Shown here one piece after another: positions 50,821 to 60,614 of a stretch of DNA of 64,000 bases; the first letter of the stretch is position 1; each line of letters starts with the position of its first letter. The DNA is taken from NCBI RefSeq assembly GCF_002850605.1, contig NZ_NXGB01000002.1, positions 310,001 through 374,000 on the forward strand. The letters are read 5' to 3'. The stretch is from Pasteurella oralis. Lineage in GTDB: Bacteria; Pseudomonadota; Gammaproteobacteria; Enterobacterales; Pasteurellaceae. Position numbers and translations under genes: made by a program. The notes beneath the pieces are model-generated. The model was not told the origin of the DNA. It worked only from the letters and a program-made list of their open reading frames with translations, and did not search any database.

Positions 50821-52755
50821 ATGCAAATTATTCAAATCAAAGATCTCAATAAATTTTTTGGTGAAGGTGACTATCGTACCCAAGTGCTTAAAAATATCAA
50901 TTTAGAGATTAAAAAAGGAGATTTCATTGCTATCATCGGTGCCTCTGGTTCTGGTAAATCAACTCTGATGAATATCATTGGCTGTCTAGATAGTGCCAGC
51001 TCTGGTTCATATAAAATTGCAAATGAGGAAGTCAGCTACCTTGATAAAGATGCACTCTCTGATTTACGACAAAAGAAATTTGGCTTTATTTTTCAGCGTT
51101 ATAATTTACTTTCTACTTTAACTGCTTTAGAAAATGTTGCCTTGCCTGCAATTTATGCTGGCATTGACCAAAAGACACGCCTTACACGTGCTAAAGATTT
51201 ATTAGAAAAGTTAGGTTTACAGGATAAGTTAGCCAATAAACCTAACCAATTATCTGGCGGGCAGCAACAGCGAGTCAGTATTGCCCGCGCTTTAATGAAT
51301 GGTGGGGAAATTATCCTCGCCGATGAACCCACTGGTGCATTAGACTCAAAAAGTGGTACAAGGGTAATGGAAATTCTGCAACAACTACATCATGAAGGTC
51401 ATACGATTATTCTGGTCACTCATGATCAACAGATTGCTCAATTTGCCAATCGCATTATTGAAATTAAAGATGGCGTTATTATTCAAGACCAACAAAAATC
51501 CAATTGGGTTGCTGAAAAATTAACAACGCCAACAGTACAAAAAACACGCTTTACTTTGATTAAAGATCAATTTATTGAATCATTTAAAATGTCAGTTAAT
51601 GCAATTGTGACACATAAATTACGTTCATTACTCACTATGTTAGGCATTATCATTGGCATCACTTCTGTTGTTTCAGTAGTCGCATTAGGTAATGGTTCAC
51701 AGCAAAAAATCCTATCAAATATTAGTTCACTTGGCACGAATACTATGGATATTTATAACGGAACCGGATTTGGCGACAGACGAGCAGAACGTATGCAAAA
51801 TTTAACTATGAGTGATGCTAACCTACTCGCCAAACAAAGTTATACTGAAAGTGTGACTCCAAACAGCGCAGTCAGCGGCAGTCTAACTTATGGTAACCAA
51901 AATTTTACTGCGCAGGTAAAAGGTGTTAATGAACAATTTTTTGATGTCAAAGGCATCAACTTACTACAAGGTCAACTATTTACGTCTTACGATGTGGCAC
52001 AAAATACACAAGTGGCAGTCATTGACTCAAATACACTACGTCAAGTCTTTAACAATCACTCACCTTTAGGCAAAATCATTATGATTAATAAAAAGCCACT
52101 ACGCATTATTGGTGTAGCGAATCCAGCAGGAATGAGTAGTAGTAATAATAGCAGTTTAACGATCTGGCTTCCTTATACTACAGCAATGTATAAAATTTCA
52201 GGTAATGCCAAAATTGATTCGATTACAGTAAAAATCAAAGATGAAATCAATACACAAGTGGCGGAAAAAGATCTCACTCATATATTAACTGTGCGTCATG
52301 GTAAAAAAGACTTTTTTGTCATAAACAGTGATACGATTAAACAAACTATTGAAAGTACAACTAATACAATGAAATTATTAATTTCTTCAATTGCATTAAT
52401 TTCATTAATCGTAGGTGGCATTGGCGTAATGAATATTATGTTAGTCTCTGTTACAGAGCGCACCAAAGAAATTGGTGTACGCATGGCAATTGGTGCAAGG
52501 CAGTCAAACATTTTGCAACAATTTCTTATTGAGGCAGTATTGATTTGCCTGATTGGTGGCATCACAGGTATTGGACTCTCCCTTGCATTTGGATTTGTGT
52601 TTAATCAATTCGCAACAAATTTCAATATGATTTTTTCGACATTTTCGATTATTGCAGCGGTTCTATGTGCCAGTTTAATTGGCATTATTTTTGGTTATAT
52701 GCCAGCACGAAATGCTGCTCGTTTAAACCCAATTAATGCTTTAGCAAGAGAATAG
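50821..52755 (+). CDS. macB: MacB-type ABC exporter (ATPase plus permease)
   Basis: About 644 residues. ATPase domain with Walker A GASGSGKS at 40-47, signature [15 protein letters not shown], Walker [11 protein letters not shown]. Then a membrane helix ([19 protein letters not shown]), a large periplasmic domain, and three C-terminal helices with [17 protein letters not shown]. Exports macrolides, heme precursors or peptides in relatives; substrate here unknown. Start set at the ATG at 50821 to match MacB; an in-frame GTG at 50788 overlaps macA. The gap contains a degenerate uptake signal. Confidence 0.94.
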   Translation: MQIIQIKDLNKFFGEGDYRTQVLKNINLEIKKGDFIAIIGASGSGKSTLMNIIGCLDSASSGSYKIANEEVSYLDKDALSDLRQKKFGFIFQRYNLLSTLTALENVALPAIYAGIDQKTRLTRAKDLLEKLGLQDKLANKPNQLSGGQQQRVSIARALMNGGEIILADEPTGALDSKSGTRVMEILQQLHHEGHTIILVTHDQQIAQFANRIIEIKDGVIIQDQQKSNWVAEKLTTPTVQKTRFTLIKDQFIESFKMSVNAIVTHKLRSLLTMLGIIIGITSVVSVVALGNGSQQKILSNISSLGTNTMDIYNGTGFGDRRAERMQNLTMSDANLLAKQSYTESVTPNSAVSGSLTYGNQNFTAQVKGVNEQFFDVKGINLLQGQLFTSYDVAQNTQVAVIDSNTLRQVFNNHSPLGKIIMINKKPLRIIGVANPAGMSSSNNSSLTIWLPYTTAMYKISGNAKIDSITVKIKDEINTQVAEKDLTHILTVRHGKKDFFVINSDTIKQTIESTTNTMKLLISSIALISLIVGGIGVMNIMLVSVTERTKEIGVRMAIGARQSNILQQFLIEAVLICLIGGITGIGLSLAFGFVFNQFATNFNMIFSTFSIIAAVLCASLIGIIFGYMPARNAARLNPINALARE

Positions 52756-52797
52756 AAAACTGTTATAATTTATTCAATATAAAGTGCATAAAAACAG

Positions 52798-52806
52798 ACC
52801 GCACTT
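52798..52806 (-). repeat. Hin-type DNA uptake signal core
   Basis: ACCGCACTT between macB and the outer-membrane lipoprotein gene. Confidence 0.85.
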
Positions 52807-52828
52807 TTTCACTTAAAGGACAATAATA

Positions 52829-54196
52829 ATGTTAAAACTAAATCAGATGACGTTTATCTTGCTTTCAACTACTCTTGTAGGTTGTGTAAATATTGATAAT
52901 TCTTATCAAACTGTAAAGCAAGATTTCCAACAATATGAAGAACTCACTAAACAGTATAATGTGCAAGAAAATTGGTGGGGACTATATAACGATCCTCAAC
53001 TCAATAAAGTGATTGAACAAGCATTAAAAAATAACAGAAACCTTGCTAAAGCCACAATTAATGTCAATAAAGCCCTCTATTCCGCGAATTTATTGGGCGC
53101 AAATCTAGTTCCTACTTTTAGTGGAAAAACTGAGTCGAGTGCTAGCCGTAATATTGAACATAGTGAAAATTCGAGAATCACTCACAGTGGATCATTAAAT
53201 GTCAGCTATACATTAGATTTATGGCGCCGTTTAGCGGATTCGGCTTCTGCTGGCGAATGGGCATACAAAGCCACCGCTGAAGATCTCGAAGCAACACGAC
53301 TTGCATTAATTAATTCAGTGATTATAACTTACTATCAAATTGCCTTTTTAAATGATGCTATTCAAGCAACTGAAGGTAGCATTAAATATTACAACCAGAT
53401 TAGCCAAATCATGCAAAACCGCTTTAAATTAGGTGTAACTGATAGCGCCAGTGCAGATCAGGCACAACAATCAGTATTAAGAGCACGTAATCAATTATTA
53501 ACTTATCAAACTCAACGAAAAGTTGCTGAACAAACTTTACGCGATCTACTTAACTTAAAGCCAACTGATACGCTTAATCTGGCATTCCCACGTATTCTCA
53601 ATGTTAAAGCTATCGGTATTAATACCAATGTTCCAGTATCAACCATTGCTAATCGCCCTGATATTAAAAGCGCGCAATATCGTTTAAACAGTGCTTTTAA
53701 AGATGCTAAAGCAATGCAAAAAAGCTGGTTCCCAACAATTACTTTAGGTGCAAGTTTATCCTCTGTAGGTAATAAAGTGGATAATGCATTACATACGCCT
53801 ATTAGCGCAGGTCTGGTCAGTATTAGCTTACCTTTCTTAAGCTGGAATACAGTAAAATGGAATGTCAAAATTTCTGAGGCAAATTATGAAGCAGCAAAAT
53901 TACATTATGAACAAACCATTACAACAGCATTAAATGAGATTGATACAAATTATTTCTCGTATAAACAATTACAAACTCATTTTGCCAACTTACAAAAAGC
54001 CTATACTTATAATCAACGTATAACAAAGTATTATAAAAATCGCTATGATGCAGGAGTATCTGAGTTGAGAGATTGGCTAAACGCGGCAAACACAGAAAAT
54101 GATTCTCAAATTGCCATTTTAAATGCAAAATATCAATTAATTCAGCAAGAGAATGCGGTTTATAGTGCAATGGCAGGTTATTACTCAACCAAATAA
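52829..54196 (+). CDS. Outer-membrane efflux lipoprotein (NodT/OprM type)
   Basis: 455 residues, TolC-like outer-membrane channel. Lipoprotein signal MLKLNQMTFILLSTTLVGC (lipobox LVGC), NWWGLYNDPQLNKVIEQALKNNRNL at the start of the first repeat, the two four-strand/helix repeats, and IANRPDIKSAQ in the second. It follows macB by 73 bp and is the natural third component of the pump, so this operon does not depend on a separate tolC. Own terminator. Confidence 0.92.
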   Translation: MLKLNQMTFILLSTTLVGCVNIDNSYQTVKQDFQQYEELTKQYNVQENWWGLYNDPQLNKVIEQALKNNRNLAKATINVNKALYSANLLGANLVPTFSGKTESSASRNIEHSENSRITHSGSLNVSYTLDLWRRLADSASAGEWAYKATAEDLEATRLALINSVIITYYQIAFLNDAIQATEGSIKYYNQISQIMQNRFKLGVTDSASADQAQQSVLRARNQLLTYQTQRKVAEQTLRDLLNLKPTDTLNLAFPRILNVKAIGINTNVPVSTIANRPDIKSAQYRLNSAFKDAKAMQKSWFPTITLGASLSSVGNKVDNALHTPISAGLVSISLPFLSWNTVKWNVKISEANYEAAKLHYEQTITTALNEIDTNYFSYKQLQTHFANLQKAYTYNQRITKYYKNRYDAGVSELRDWLNAANTENDSQIAILNAKYQLIQQENAVYSAMAGYYSTK

Positions 54197-54198
54197 AG

Positions 54199-54227
54199 AA
54201 AGAGGCGATTGTGCCTCTTTTTTATTA
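54199..54227 (+). terminator. Terminator of the efflux operon
   Basis: AAAGAGGC/GCCTCTTT arms (54199-54206, 54213-54220), 6-nt loop, then T's. Confidence 0.85.
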
Positions 54228-54243
54228 TATAAAAGGAGACATC

Positions 54244-54969
54244 ATGAAAGTTGAAGTCTGTATTGATAATATTGAATCAGCACTCAGTGCAGAACAAGCT
54301 GGCGCTGATCGTTTAGAATTATGCAGCTGTTTGGCGATTGGTGGTGTCACACCACAATATTCACTGATCAAAAGTGCGGTCAATTTTAGCAAAATTCCCT
54401 GTTATGTCATGATTCGACCTCGCGCAGGTGATTTTCTTTTCAACCGCTATGAAGTACAAATGATGGTAGAAGATATTCAAATTGTCAAAGCACTTGGTGC
54501 AAAAGGCGTAGTGATTGGCGCATTGACAGCACAAGCTGAAATTGATGTAAAAATTTGTGAAACACTGATAAATGCGGCAGAGGGTTTAGGTGTTACTTTT
54601 CATCGTGCTTTTGACTTGTGCCATCATCCTTTCGACAGTTTAGAACAGCTTATTGCACTGGGTTGTGAACGTGTTCTTACTTCTGGTCAAAAAAATACTG
54701 CACTGCAAGGCGAAGACTTACTTAAACAGCTTGTTGAACAAGCTGATAATCGAATTAGTATCATGGCTGGCGCAGGAGTTAATGCAGAAAATGCACAAAC
54801 GTTAGTTAAAAACACAGGGATACAAGAATTACATTTATCAGGTAAAAGCTATCGCTTAAGCCAAATGAAATGGCAGTCAGATGCAGTAATGGGCGCAAAT
54901 GCAGAAGATGATCAAAAAATTTGGATTAGTGACTTCAATAAAATTAAAGCAGTCAAAGCACTATTTTAA
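54244..54969 (+). CDS. cutC: CutC-family protein
   Basis: 241 residues, TIM-barrel CutC family, linked in E. coli to copper homeostasis though the activity is unclear. Segments GADRLELCSCLAIGGVTP, MIRPRAGDFL, VTFHRAFDLCHHP, RVLTSGQKNTALQG and IMAGAGVNAENA are diagnostic. Start set at MKVEVCIDNIES (54244) with AAGGAGAC upstream. The stop is only a few bases from the 3' end of rnpB on the other strand; no separate terminator. Confidence 0.93.
   Translation: MKVEVCIDNIESALSAEQAGADRLELCSCLAIGGVTPQYSLIKSAVNFSKIPCYVMIRPRAGDFLFNRYEVQMMVEDIQIVKALGAKGVVIGALTAQAEIDVKICETLINAAEGLGVTFHRAFDLCHHPFDSLEQLIALGCERVLTSGQKNTALQGEDLLKQLVEQADNRISIMAGAGVNAENAQTLVKNTGIQELHLSGKSYRLSQMKWQSDAVMGANAEDDQKIWISDFNKIKAVKALF
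54372..54380 (+). repeat. Hin-type DNA uptake signal core
   Basis: AAGTGCGGT inside cutC. Confidence 0.85.
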
Positions 54970-54975
54970 AAAAAG

Positions 54976-55352
<377 letters not shown>

Positions 55353-55414
55353 AGTGGCGCAGTATAACGGAATTTCATACAGAAATACAGCATTATTAAA
55401 TTTACTAAAAATAG

Positions 55415-55423
55415 ACCGCACTT
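55415..55423 (-). repeat. Hin-type DNA uptake signal core
   Basis: ACCGCACTT in the rnpB-kdsD divergent gap. Confidence 0.85.
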
Positions 55424-55495
55424 TATTCACTTTACGACTTAAAGCAGACTTTATGTTATAATTAACCAACTTTTCGTGTCACTGAAGGAATCGAA

Positions 55496-56431
55496 ATGGA
55501 TTACTTAAAAATTGCCCAAGAAACGCTTGCTGTAGAAGAACAAGCACTTGCTCGGTTAAGCCAACGACTTGATCAACAATTCACTGATGTCGTGGAGTTG
55601 TTGTTACATTGTGAAGGGCGTTTGGTGATCGGTGGAATTGGTAAATCAGGCTTAGTCGGTAAAAAAATGGTTGCGACCTTCGCTTCAACAGGCACACCAA
55701 GTTTCTTTTTACATCCAACTGAGGCATTTCATGGCGATTTAGGCATGCTTAAGCCAATTGATATTGTCATGTTGATTTCTTATAGTGGCGAAACAGACGA
55801 TGTCAACAAATTGATCCCAAGCCTAAAAAACTTTGGCAATAAAATCATTGCATTAACAGGAAATCTGCATTCTACTCTTGCTAGACACGCTGATTATGTA
55901 CTAGATATCAGTGTTGAACGCGAAGTTTGCCCTAACAATCTCGCACCAACAACTTCGGTGCTAGTGACAATGGCATTAGGTGATGCGCTCGCAGTTTCAC
56001 TAATTAAAGCAAGAGATTTCCAACCTGCTGATTTTGCTAAATTCCATCCTGGTGGTAGCTTAGGACGTCGCTTACTCTGCCGTGTTAAAGATCAAATGCA
56101 AACTCGTCTTCCAATCACTACAATGCAAACCTCTTTTGCTGATTGTTTAACAATTATGAATGAAGGCAGAATGGGGGTTGCCCTTGTCATGGAACAAGGT
56201 GAATTAAAAGGTATCATCACTGATGGGGATATTCGCCGTGCGCTGAGCGCTAACGGAGAGAAAACATTAAAGAAAAATGCTCAAGATCTGATGACATCGA
56301 AACCCAAAACAGTCCATCAAGATACTTATTTATCAGATGCAGAAAACTTTATGAAGGCACAAAAAATCCATTCTTTAGTCGTTGTTAATGACGAAAATAA
56401 CGTAGTAGGTTTAGTGGAGTTCTCAAGCTAA
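55496..56431 (+). CDS. kdsD: Arabinose-5-phosphate isomerase
   Basis: Converts ribulose-5-phosphate to arabinose-5-phosphate, the substrate of KdsA. 311 residues: SIS domain (VIGGIGKSGLVGKKMVATFASTGTPSFFLHP, SYSGETDDVNKLI) and two CBS domains (about 200-311). Ribosome site AAGGAATCGAA. Its stop overlaps the kdsC start. Confidence 0.95.
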   Translation: MDYLKIAQETLAVEEQALARLSQRLDQQFTDVVELLLHCEGRLVIGGIGKSGLVGKKMVATFASTGTPSFFLHPTEAFHGDLGMLKPIDIVMLISYSGETDDVNKLIPSLKNFGNKIIALTGNLHSTLARHADYVLDISVEREVCPNNLAPTTSVLVTMALGDALAVSLIKARDFQPADFAKFHPGGSLGRRLLCRVKDQMQTRLPITTMQTSFADCLTIMNEGRMGVALVMEQGELKGIITDGDIRRALSANGEKTLKKNAQDLMTSKPKTVHQDTYLSDAENFMKAQKIHSLVVVNDENNVVGLVEFSS

Positions 56432-56976
56432 TGTTAACGGAAAAATTAAAACAAATTAAATTTGTTATTACTGATATTGATGGCGTACTAACAGATGGCT
56501 CATTACATTATGATGCGAATGGTGAAGCAATTAAAACCTTTCATGTTCGTGATGGACTGGGCATTAAAATGTTAATGGAATCTGGTATCCAAGTGGCCGT
56601 GTTATCAGGTCGAGATTCCCCAATTCTACGTAAACGTATTGCAGATTTAGGAATTAAATTATCCTTCTTAGGCAAACTTGAAAAAGAAAGTGCTTGTGTT
56701 GAATTAATGCGGCAAGCCAATGTTTCAGCGTCACAAACTGCCTATATTGGCGATGATAGCGTTGATTTACCAGCCTTTGCTGTTTGTGGCTTAACTTTCG
56801 CAGTAAATGATGCGCCCATTTACGTGAAACAGCAAGCAGATCATGTATTACATCTTGCTGGAGGAAAAGGCGCGTTTAGAGAAATGTCAGATATGATTCT
56901 TGCAGCACAAAATAAAAGCGAAATTTACACCAGTGCGCAAGGGTTCCTCAAAAATGTTGCAAAAATGACACAATAA
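56431..56976 (+). CDS. kdsC: KDO-8-phosphate phosphatase
   Basis: HAD-family phosphatase that removes the phosphate from KDO-8-phosphate. 181 residues; catalytic DIDGVLTDG (D15, D17), LSGRDSP, and YIGDDSVDLPA. Overlaps kdsD by one base (TAATG), so they are coupled. Matches H. influenzae HI1679 in type. Confidence 0.96.
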   Translation: MLTEKLKQIKFVITDIDGVLTDGSLHYDANGEAIKTFHVRDGLGIKMLMESGIQVAVLSGRDSPILRKRIADLGIKLSFLGKLEKESACVELMRQANVSASQTAYIGDDSVDLPAFAVCGLTFAVNDAPIYVKQQADHVLHLAGGKGAFREMSDMILAAQNKSEIYTSAQGFLKNVAKMTQ

Positions 56977-56994
56977 TTTACTGTTATTTATACT

Positions 56995-57031
56995 AAAAAA
57001 GCACTATTCCTAAATGAGATAGTGCTTTTTT
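56995..57031. terminator. Bidirectional terminator between kdsC and sspB
   Basis: 13-bp arms AAAAAAGCACTAT/ATAGTGCTTTTTT with an 11-nt loop; serves kdsDC rightward and sspAB leftward. Confidence 0.85.
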
Positions 57032-57058
57032 ATCTTTTAAACCATGCTTAAAAACAAA

Positions 57059-57538
57059 TCATTTTATAATTCTCAAATGAGAAGCCACTTTTTTATCTGT
57101 TTTCTTCTCTACTTCATGCTCATTTTTATGTGTTTTACTTTCTATCGTTGCTTTATCCACAGCTTCAACAAAACTTAAGGGTTGTTCTACACTCACCCTA
57201 TCCAGCTCATCATAAATTGCTTCAGGCTCAAACATCACACCATCGCCATTCTCACGAGCATAAATAGCCAGAGCCGCACCCATTGGAATATAAATATCCT
57301 CTGGCATACCACGAAAACGTGCACTAAACTGAATAAAATCATTCGTTAAATGTAAATTACCTGTTGCATTCGCAGATAAATTTAATACAATTTGACCATC
57401 TTTCACATATTCAACAGGCACTTTAACACCACGATAAGTAGCATCGACCACTAAATAAGGCGTGAAATTATTGTCGACTAACCAATCATAATAGGCACGT
57501 AATAAATAAGGGCGTTTTGGGGATACTTTGTATTCCAT
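57059..57538 (-). CDS. sspB: SspB, ClpXP adaptor for ssrA-tagged proteins
   Basis: 159 residues. Dimeric substrate-binding domain (KRPYLLRAYYDWLVDNNFTPYLVVDA, VLNLSANATGNLHLTNDFIQFSARF), a flexible acidic/basic linker, and the C-terminal ClpX-binding tail ending ASHLRIIK. Delivers ssrA-tagged substrates to ClpXP. Six bp after sspA. Confidence 0.95.
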   Translation of the reverse strand: MEYKVSPKRPYLLRAYYDWLVDNNFTPYLVVDATYRGVKVPVEYVKDGQIVLNLSANATGNLHLTNDFIQFSARFRGMPEDIYIPMGAALAIYARENGDGVMFEPEAIYDELDRVSVEQPLSFVEAVDKATIESKTHKNEHEVEKKTDKKVASHLRIIK

Positions 57539-57544
57539 GTTAAA

Positions 57545-58183
57545 TTATTTCTCATCCATTAAATTTTTGGGTGCAGAAGCGCCTAAAGATTGCATAAATG
57601 AATCACGTTCAAACACACGAGACATATAAGCTTTAATTGCTTTACTACCAGCACCACTAAACTCTACACCTAATTCCTGCATACGCCATAATAACGGCGC
57701 AACATAACAGTCCACTAAACTAAATTCCTCACTCATAAAATAAGGCATTTGAGTAAAAATAGGTGCAATCGCTAAAATTTCTTCTTTTAACTGTTTTAAT
57801 GCAGTTGCACGCTCTGTATCAGTGCCTTTTTCTGCTTTTGCTAATGCAGGATACCAATCTTGCTCAATACGTAACATTAATAAACGACTTTTACCACGCG
57901 CCACAGGATAAACTGGCATTAATGGTGGGTGTGGAAAACGCTCATCAAGATATTCCATGATAATACGTGAATTAAATAAGACTAAATCACGATCAACTAA
58001 TGTCGGCAACGTGCCATACGGATTTAATTCCATTAAATCTTCTGATACAACTTGAGGATCTACAACTTCCGTTTCATAAGCAACACCTTTTTCTGCTAAT
58101 ACAATACGTACTTGATGGCAATAAATATCTGTTTTATCTGAAAAAAGTGTCATTATTGAACGTTTATTTGCAGCGCTTGTCAT
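57545..58183 (-). CDS. sspA: Stringent starvation protein A
   Basis: RNA-polymerase-associated regulator with a glutathione-transferase fold. 212 residues; SIMTLFSDKTDIYCHQVRIVLAEKGV and the LNPYGTLPTLVDRDLVLFNSRIIMEYLDERFPHPPLMP core are diagnostic; no catalytic GST residue expected. Ribosome site GGAGGAATAG. Confidence 0.96.
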   Translation of the reverse strand: MTSAANKRSIMTLFSDKTDIYCHQVRIVLAEKGVAYETEVVDPQVVSEDLMELNPYGTLPTLVDRDLVLFNSRIIMEYLDERFPHPPLMPVYPVARGKSRLLMLRIEQDWYPALAKAEKGTDTERATALKQLKEEILAIAPIFTQMPYFMSEEFSLVDCYVAPLLWRMQELGVEFSGAGSKAIKAYMSRVFERDSFMQSLGASAPKNLMDEK

Positions 58184-58324
58184 CTATTCCTCCGACAGCT
58201 CTAAAATGAATTAAAATCGATTAAACTGTGCCGTATTTTCGGCATAATATCATATAAAAAATGGGCGTTTATTCTACCATAAATCACATAATGATTTCCA
58301 AAGATTATCGTAAATTTTTCTTTA

Positions 58325-58361
58325 GACAAAAAAATTGCAAGCCCCAAAGGACTTGCAATTT
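58325..58361 (-). terminator. rplM-rpsI terminator
   Basis: AAATTGCAAG/CTTGCAATTT arms (58332-58341, 58352-58361), T-run on the minus strand, 25 bp after the rpsI stop. Confidence 0.85.
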
Positions 58362-58385
58362 GAATATAAAACGTAAAATATAAAA

Positions 58386-58778
58386 TTAACGTTTTGAGAA
58401 TTGTGGACGACGACGTGCTTTGCGTAGACCCACTTTTTTACGCTCAACTTGACGTGCATCGCGGGTAACAAAACCTGCTGCGCGTAATACAGAACGTAAG
58501 CTCTCATCATATTCGATTAATGCACGAGTGATACCGTGACGGATTGCACCCGCTTGACCTGAAATACCGCCACCTTTAACAGTGACATATAGGTCTAATT
58601 TCTCAGTCATTTCAACCAATTCTAGAGGTTGACGAACAATCATACGCGCTGTTTCGCGACCGAAATAAACGTCTAACTCACGTTGGTTGATAGTGATTTT
58701 ACCACTGCCCGGTTTGATGAATACACGAGCTGAAGAGCTTTTGCGGCGACCTGTGCCGTAGTTTTGATTCTCTGCCAT
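58386..58778 (-). CDS. rpsI: 30S ribosomal protein S9
   Basis: 130 residues; [26 protein letters not shown], the [17 protein letters not shown] core and the basic C-terminal tail ending PQFSKR that reaches the P-site tRNA. 16 bp after rplM. Confidence 0.98.
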   Translation of the reverse strand: MAENQNYGTGRRKSSSARVFIKPGSGKITINQRELDVYFGRETARMIVRQPLELVEMTEKLDLYVTVKGGGISGQAGAIRHGITRALIEYDESLRSVLRAAGFVTRDARQVERKKVGLRKARRRPQFSKR

Positions 58779-58794
58779 ATCCTAAACCTCGTGA

Positions 58795-59371
<577 letters not shown>

Positions 59372-59442
59372 CAAAAGAAAGAACGAAAAAGCGACTATTT
59401 TTTATAAAACGAAGTGGAAAGAAAAAATAATGGAACAAAAAA

Positions 59443-59486
59443 CGGACAAAAAATTTGCGAATGTGAATACACTCGCAAATTTTTTC
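59443..59486 (-). terminator. yegP terminator
   Basis: Long stem AATTTGCGA/TCGCAAATT extended by TGTG/CACt pairs (59448-59460 and 59473-59485), T-run on the minus strand, 12 bp after the yegP stop. Confidence 0.85.
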
Positions 59487-59496
59487 ACTCGCTAAA

Positions 59497-59841
59497 TTAG
59501 GCTTCTACCGTGAGATCTTTAATAACAGTTGTAGCTGCATTTTTCATCACTGAACCAATACCTTTTTTCGCAGATACGTTAGAGGCATAATATTGGCTAC
59601 GACCAATTTCTTGATGATTTTTTGCCTTTAAGACGAAATATGGCTTATCGTTTTTAGCAACACGTACTTCAAAATTCTTTTCGTCTGACCCATTTTTTTG
59701 TACAGATGCAATACCATTTTCAGCAGCAGCACGTGAACGATAAAGCTCACTAGTTAAGATCACTTGGCTATTTGCCGCTTTCAAATTGAACATGAATTGA
59801 CCATCTTTTGCTAATTTAAGTTCGTACCAACCTAATGCCAT
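59497..59841 (-). CDS. yegP: YegP-family protein with two DUF1508 repeats
   Basis: 114 residues made of two ~50-residue repeats: (GWYELKLAKDGQFMFNLKAANSQVILTSELYRSRAAAENGIASVQKN) and (FEVRVAKNDKPYFVLKAKNHQEIGRSQYYASNVSAKKGIGSVMKNA). Function unknown; small cytosolic protein. Strong ribosome site TAAGGAGAAAATT. Single-gene transcript. Confidence 0.9.
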   Translation of the reverse strand: MALGWYELKLAKDGQFMFNLKAANSQVILTSELYRSRAAAENGIASVQKNGSDEKNFEVRVAKNDKPYFVLKAKNHQEIGRSQYYASNVSAKKGIGSVMKNAATTVIKDLTVEA

Positions 59842-59930
59842 AATTTTCTCCTTAGATTAATGTTTTTTGAGACAAAATGCTCAGTCACAAGCATAGTTTT
59901 TTTGTAAAAAATTGCAACTATTTTAACCAA

Positions 59931-60578
59931 TTAAAGCGCTTGTTTAGTGTAAAGACTCACTTTACTTAAATTAGACATTTGATTTACATAATTCGCTAAT
60001 TTTTCAGGGAATTTAACACCTTTTACACAAGTTAAATTACGTAATATTGGGAATACTAAAATATCTTCTAATGATAAAGATTGATTCAATGAAGCTTTAC
60101 CTATGACTAATGCGTCCAACTTATCCAAATCATGTTGTAATCTTGTCAAATATTCTGTTGTCTTGCTCAAATGTTGCGCGAAATCACCTACATATTCTGT
60201 TTTCTTCTTAGTGAAATACTCAATGGCACTTTGTGTGGCAAATTCTGGTACATTCAATTGAATAAAACGTGGCATTAATAAATAGTTTGAATAGCTGGTG
60301 ATTTCTTTCAAAACCGACTCAACTTCGGGACGAATGTTTTCTTGTAAAATAGGTTCGCCATAATGCGTATCAACATATTTTACAATGTCTAAACTTTCTG
60401 GCATCGCACTGCCATCTTCTTTAATCAGAATAGGAACCACTTTTTTACCTACCAAGCCTATCGGCGTTTCTTCATCATCATTTAATAACACGTTAATTTT
60501 GACAGCGAGTTCTTTTAAGCCGAAAATCATCATAGCGCGAACACAATAAGGGCAATGATCATAAACATAAAGTTGCAT
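59931..60578 (-). CDS. grxB: Glutaredoxin 2
   Basis: GST-like glutaredoxin that reduces protein disulfides with glutathione. 215 residues; active site CPYC at 9-12 (MQLYVYDHCPYCVRAMMIFG), KKVVPILIKEDGSAMPESLDIVKYVD for glutathione binding, helical C-terminal domain. Lies 36 bp after recD on the same strand and may share its transcript. Confidence 0.94.
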   Translation of the reverse strand: MQLYVYDHCPYCVRAMMIFGLKELAVKINVLLNDDEETPIGLVGKKVVPILIKEDGSAMPESLDIVKYVDTHYGEPILQENIRPEVESVLKEITSYSNYLLMPRFIQLNVPEFATQSAIEYFTKKKTEYVGDFAQHLSKTTEYLTRLQHDLDKLDALVIGKASLNQSLSLEDILVFPILRNLTCVKGVKFPEKLANYVNQMSNLSKVSLYTKQAL

Positions 60579-60614
60579 ATTTTTCTCCTATTGATAAATT
60601 CAAATTTAAGCACT

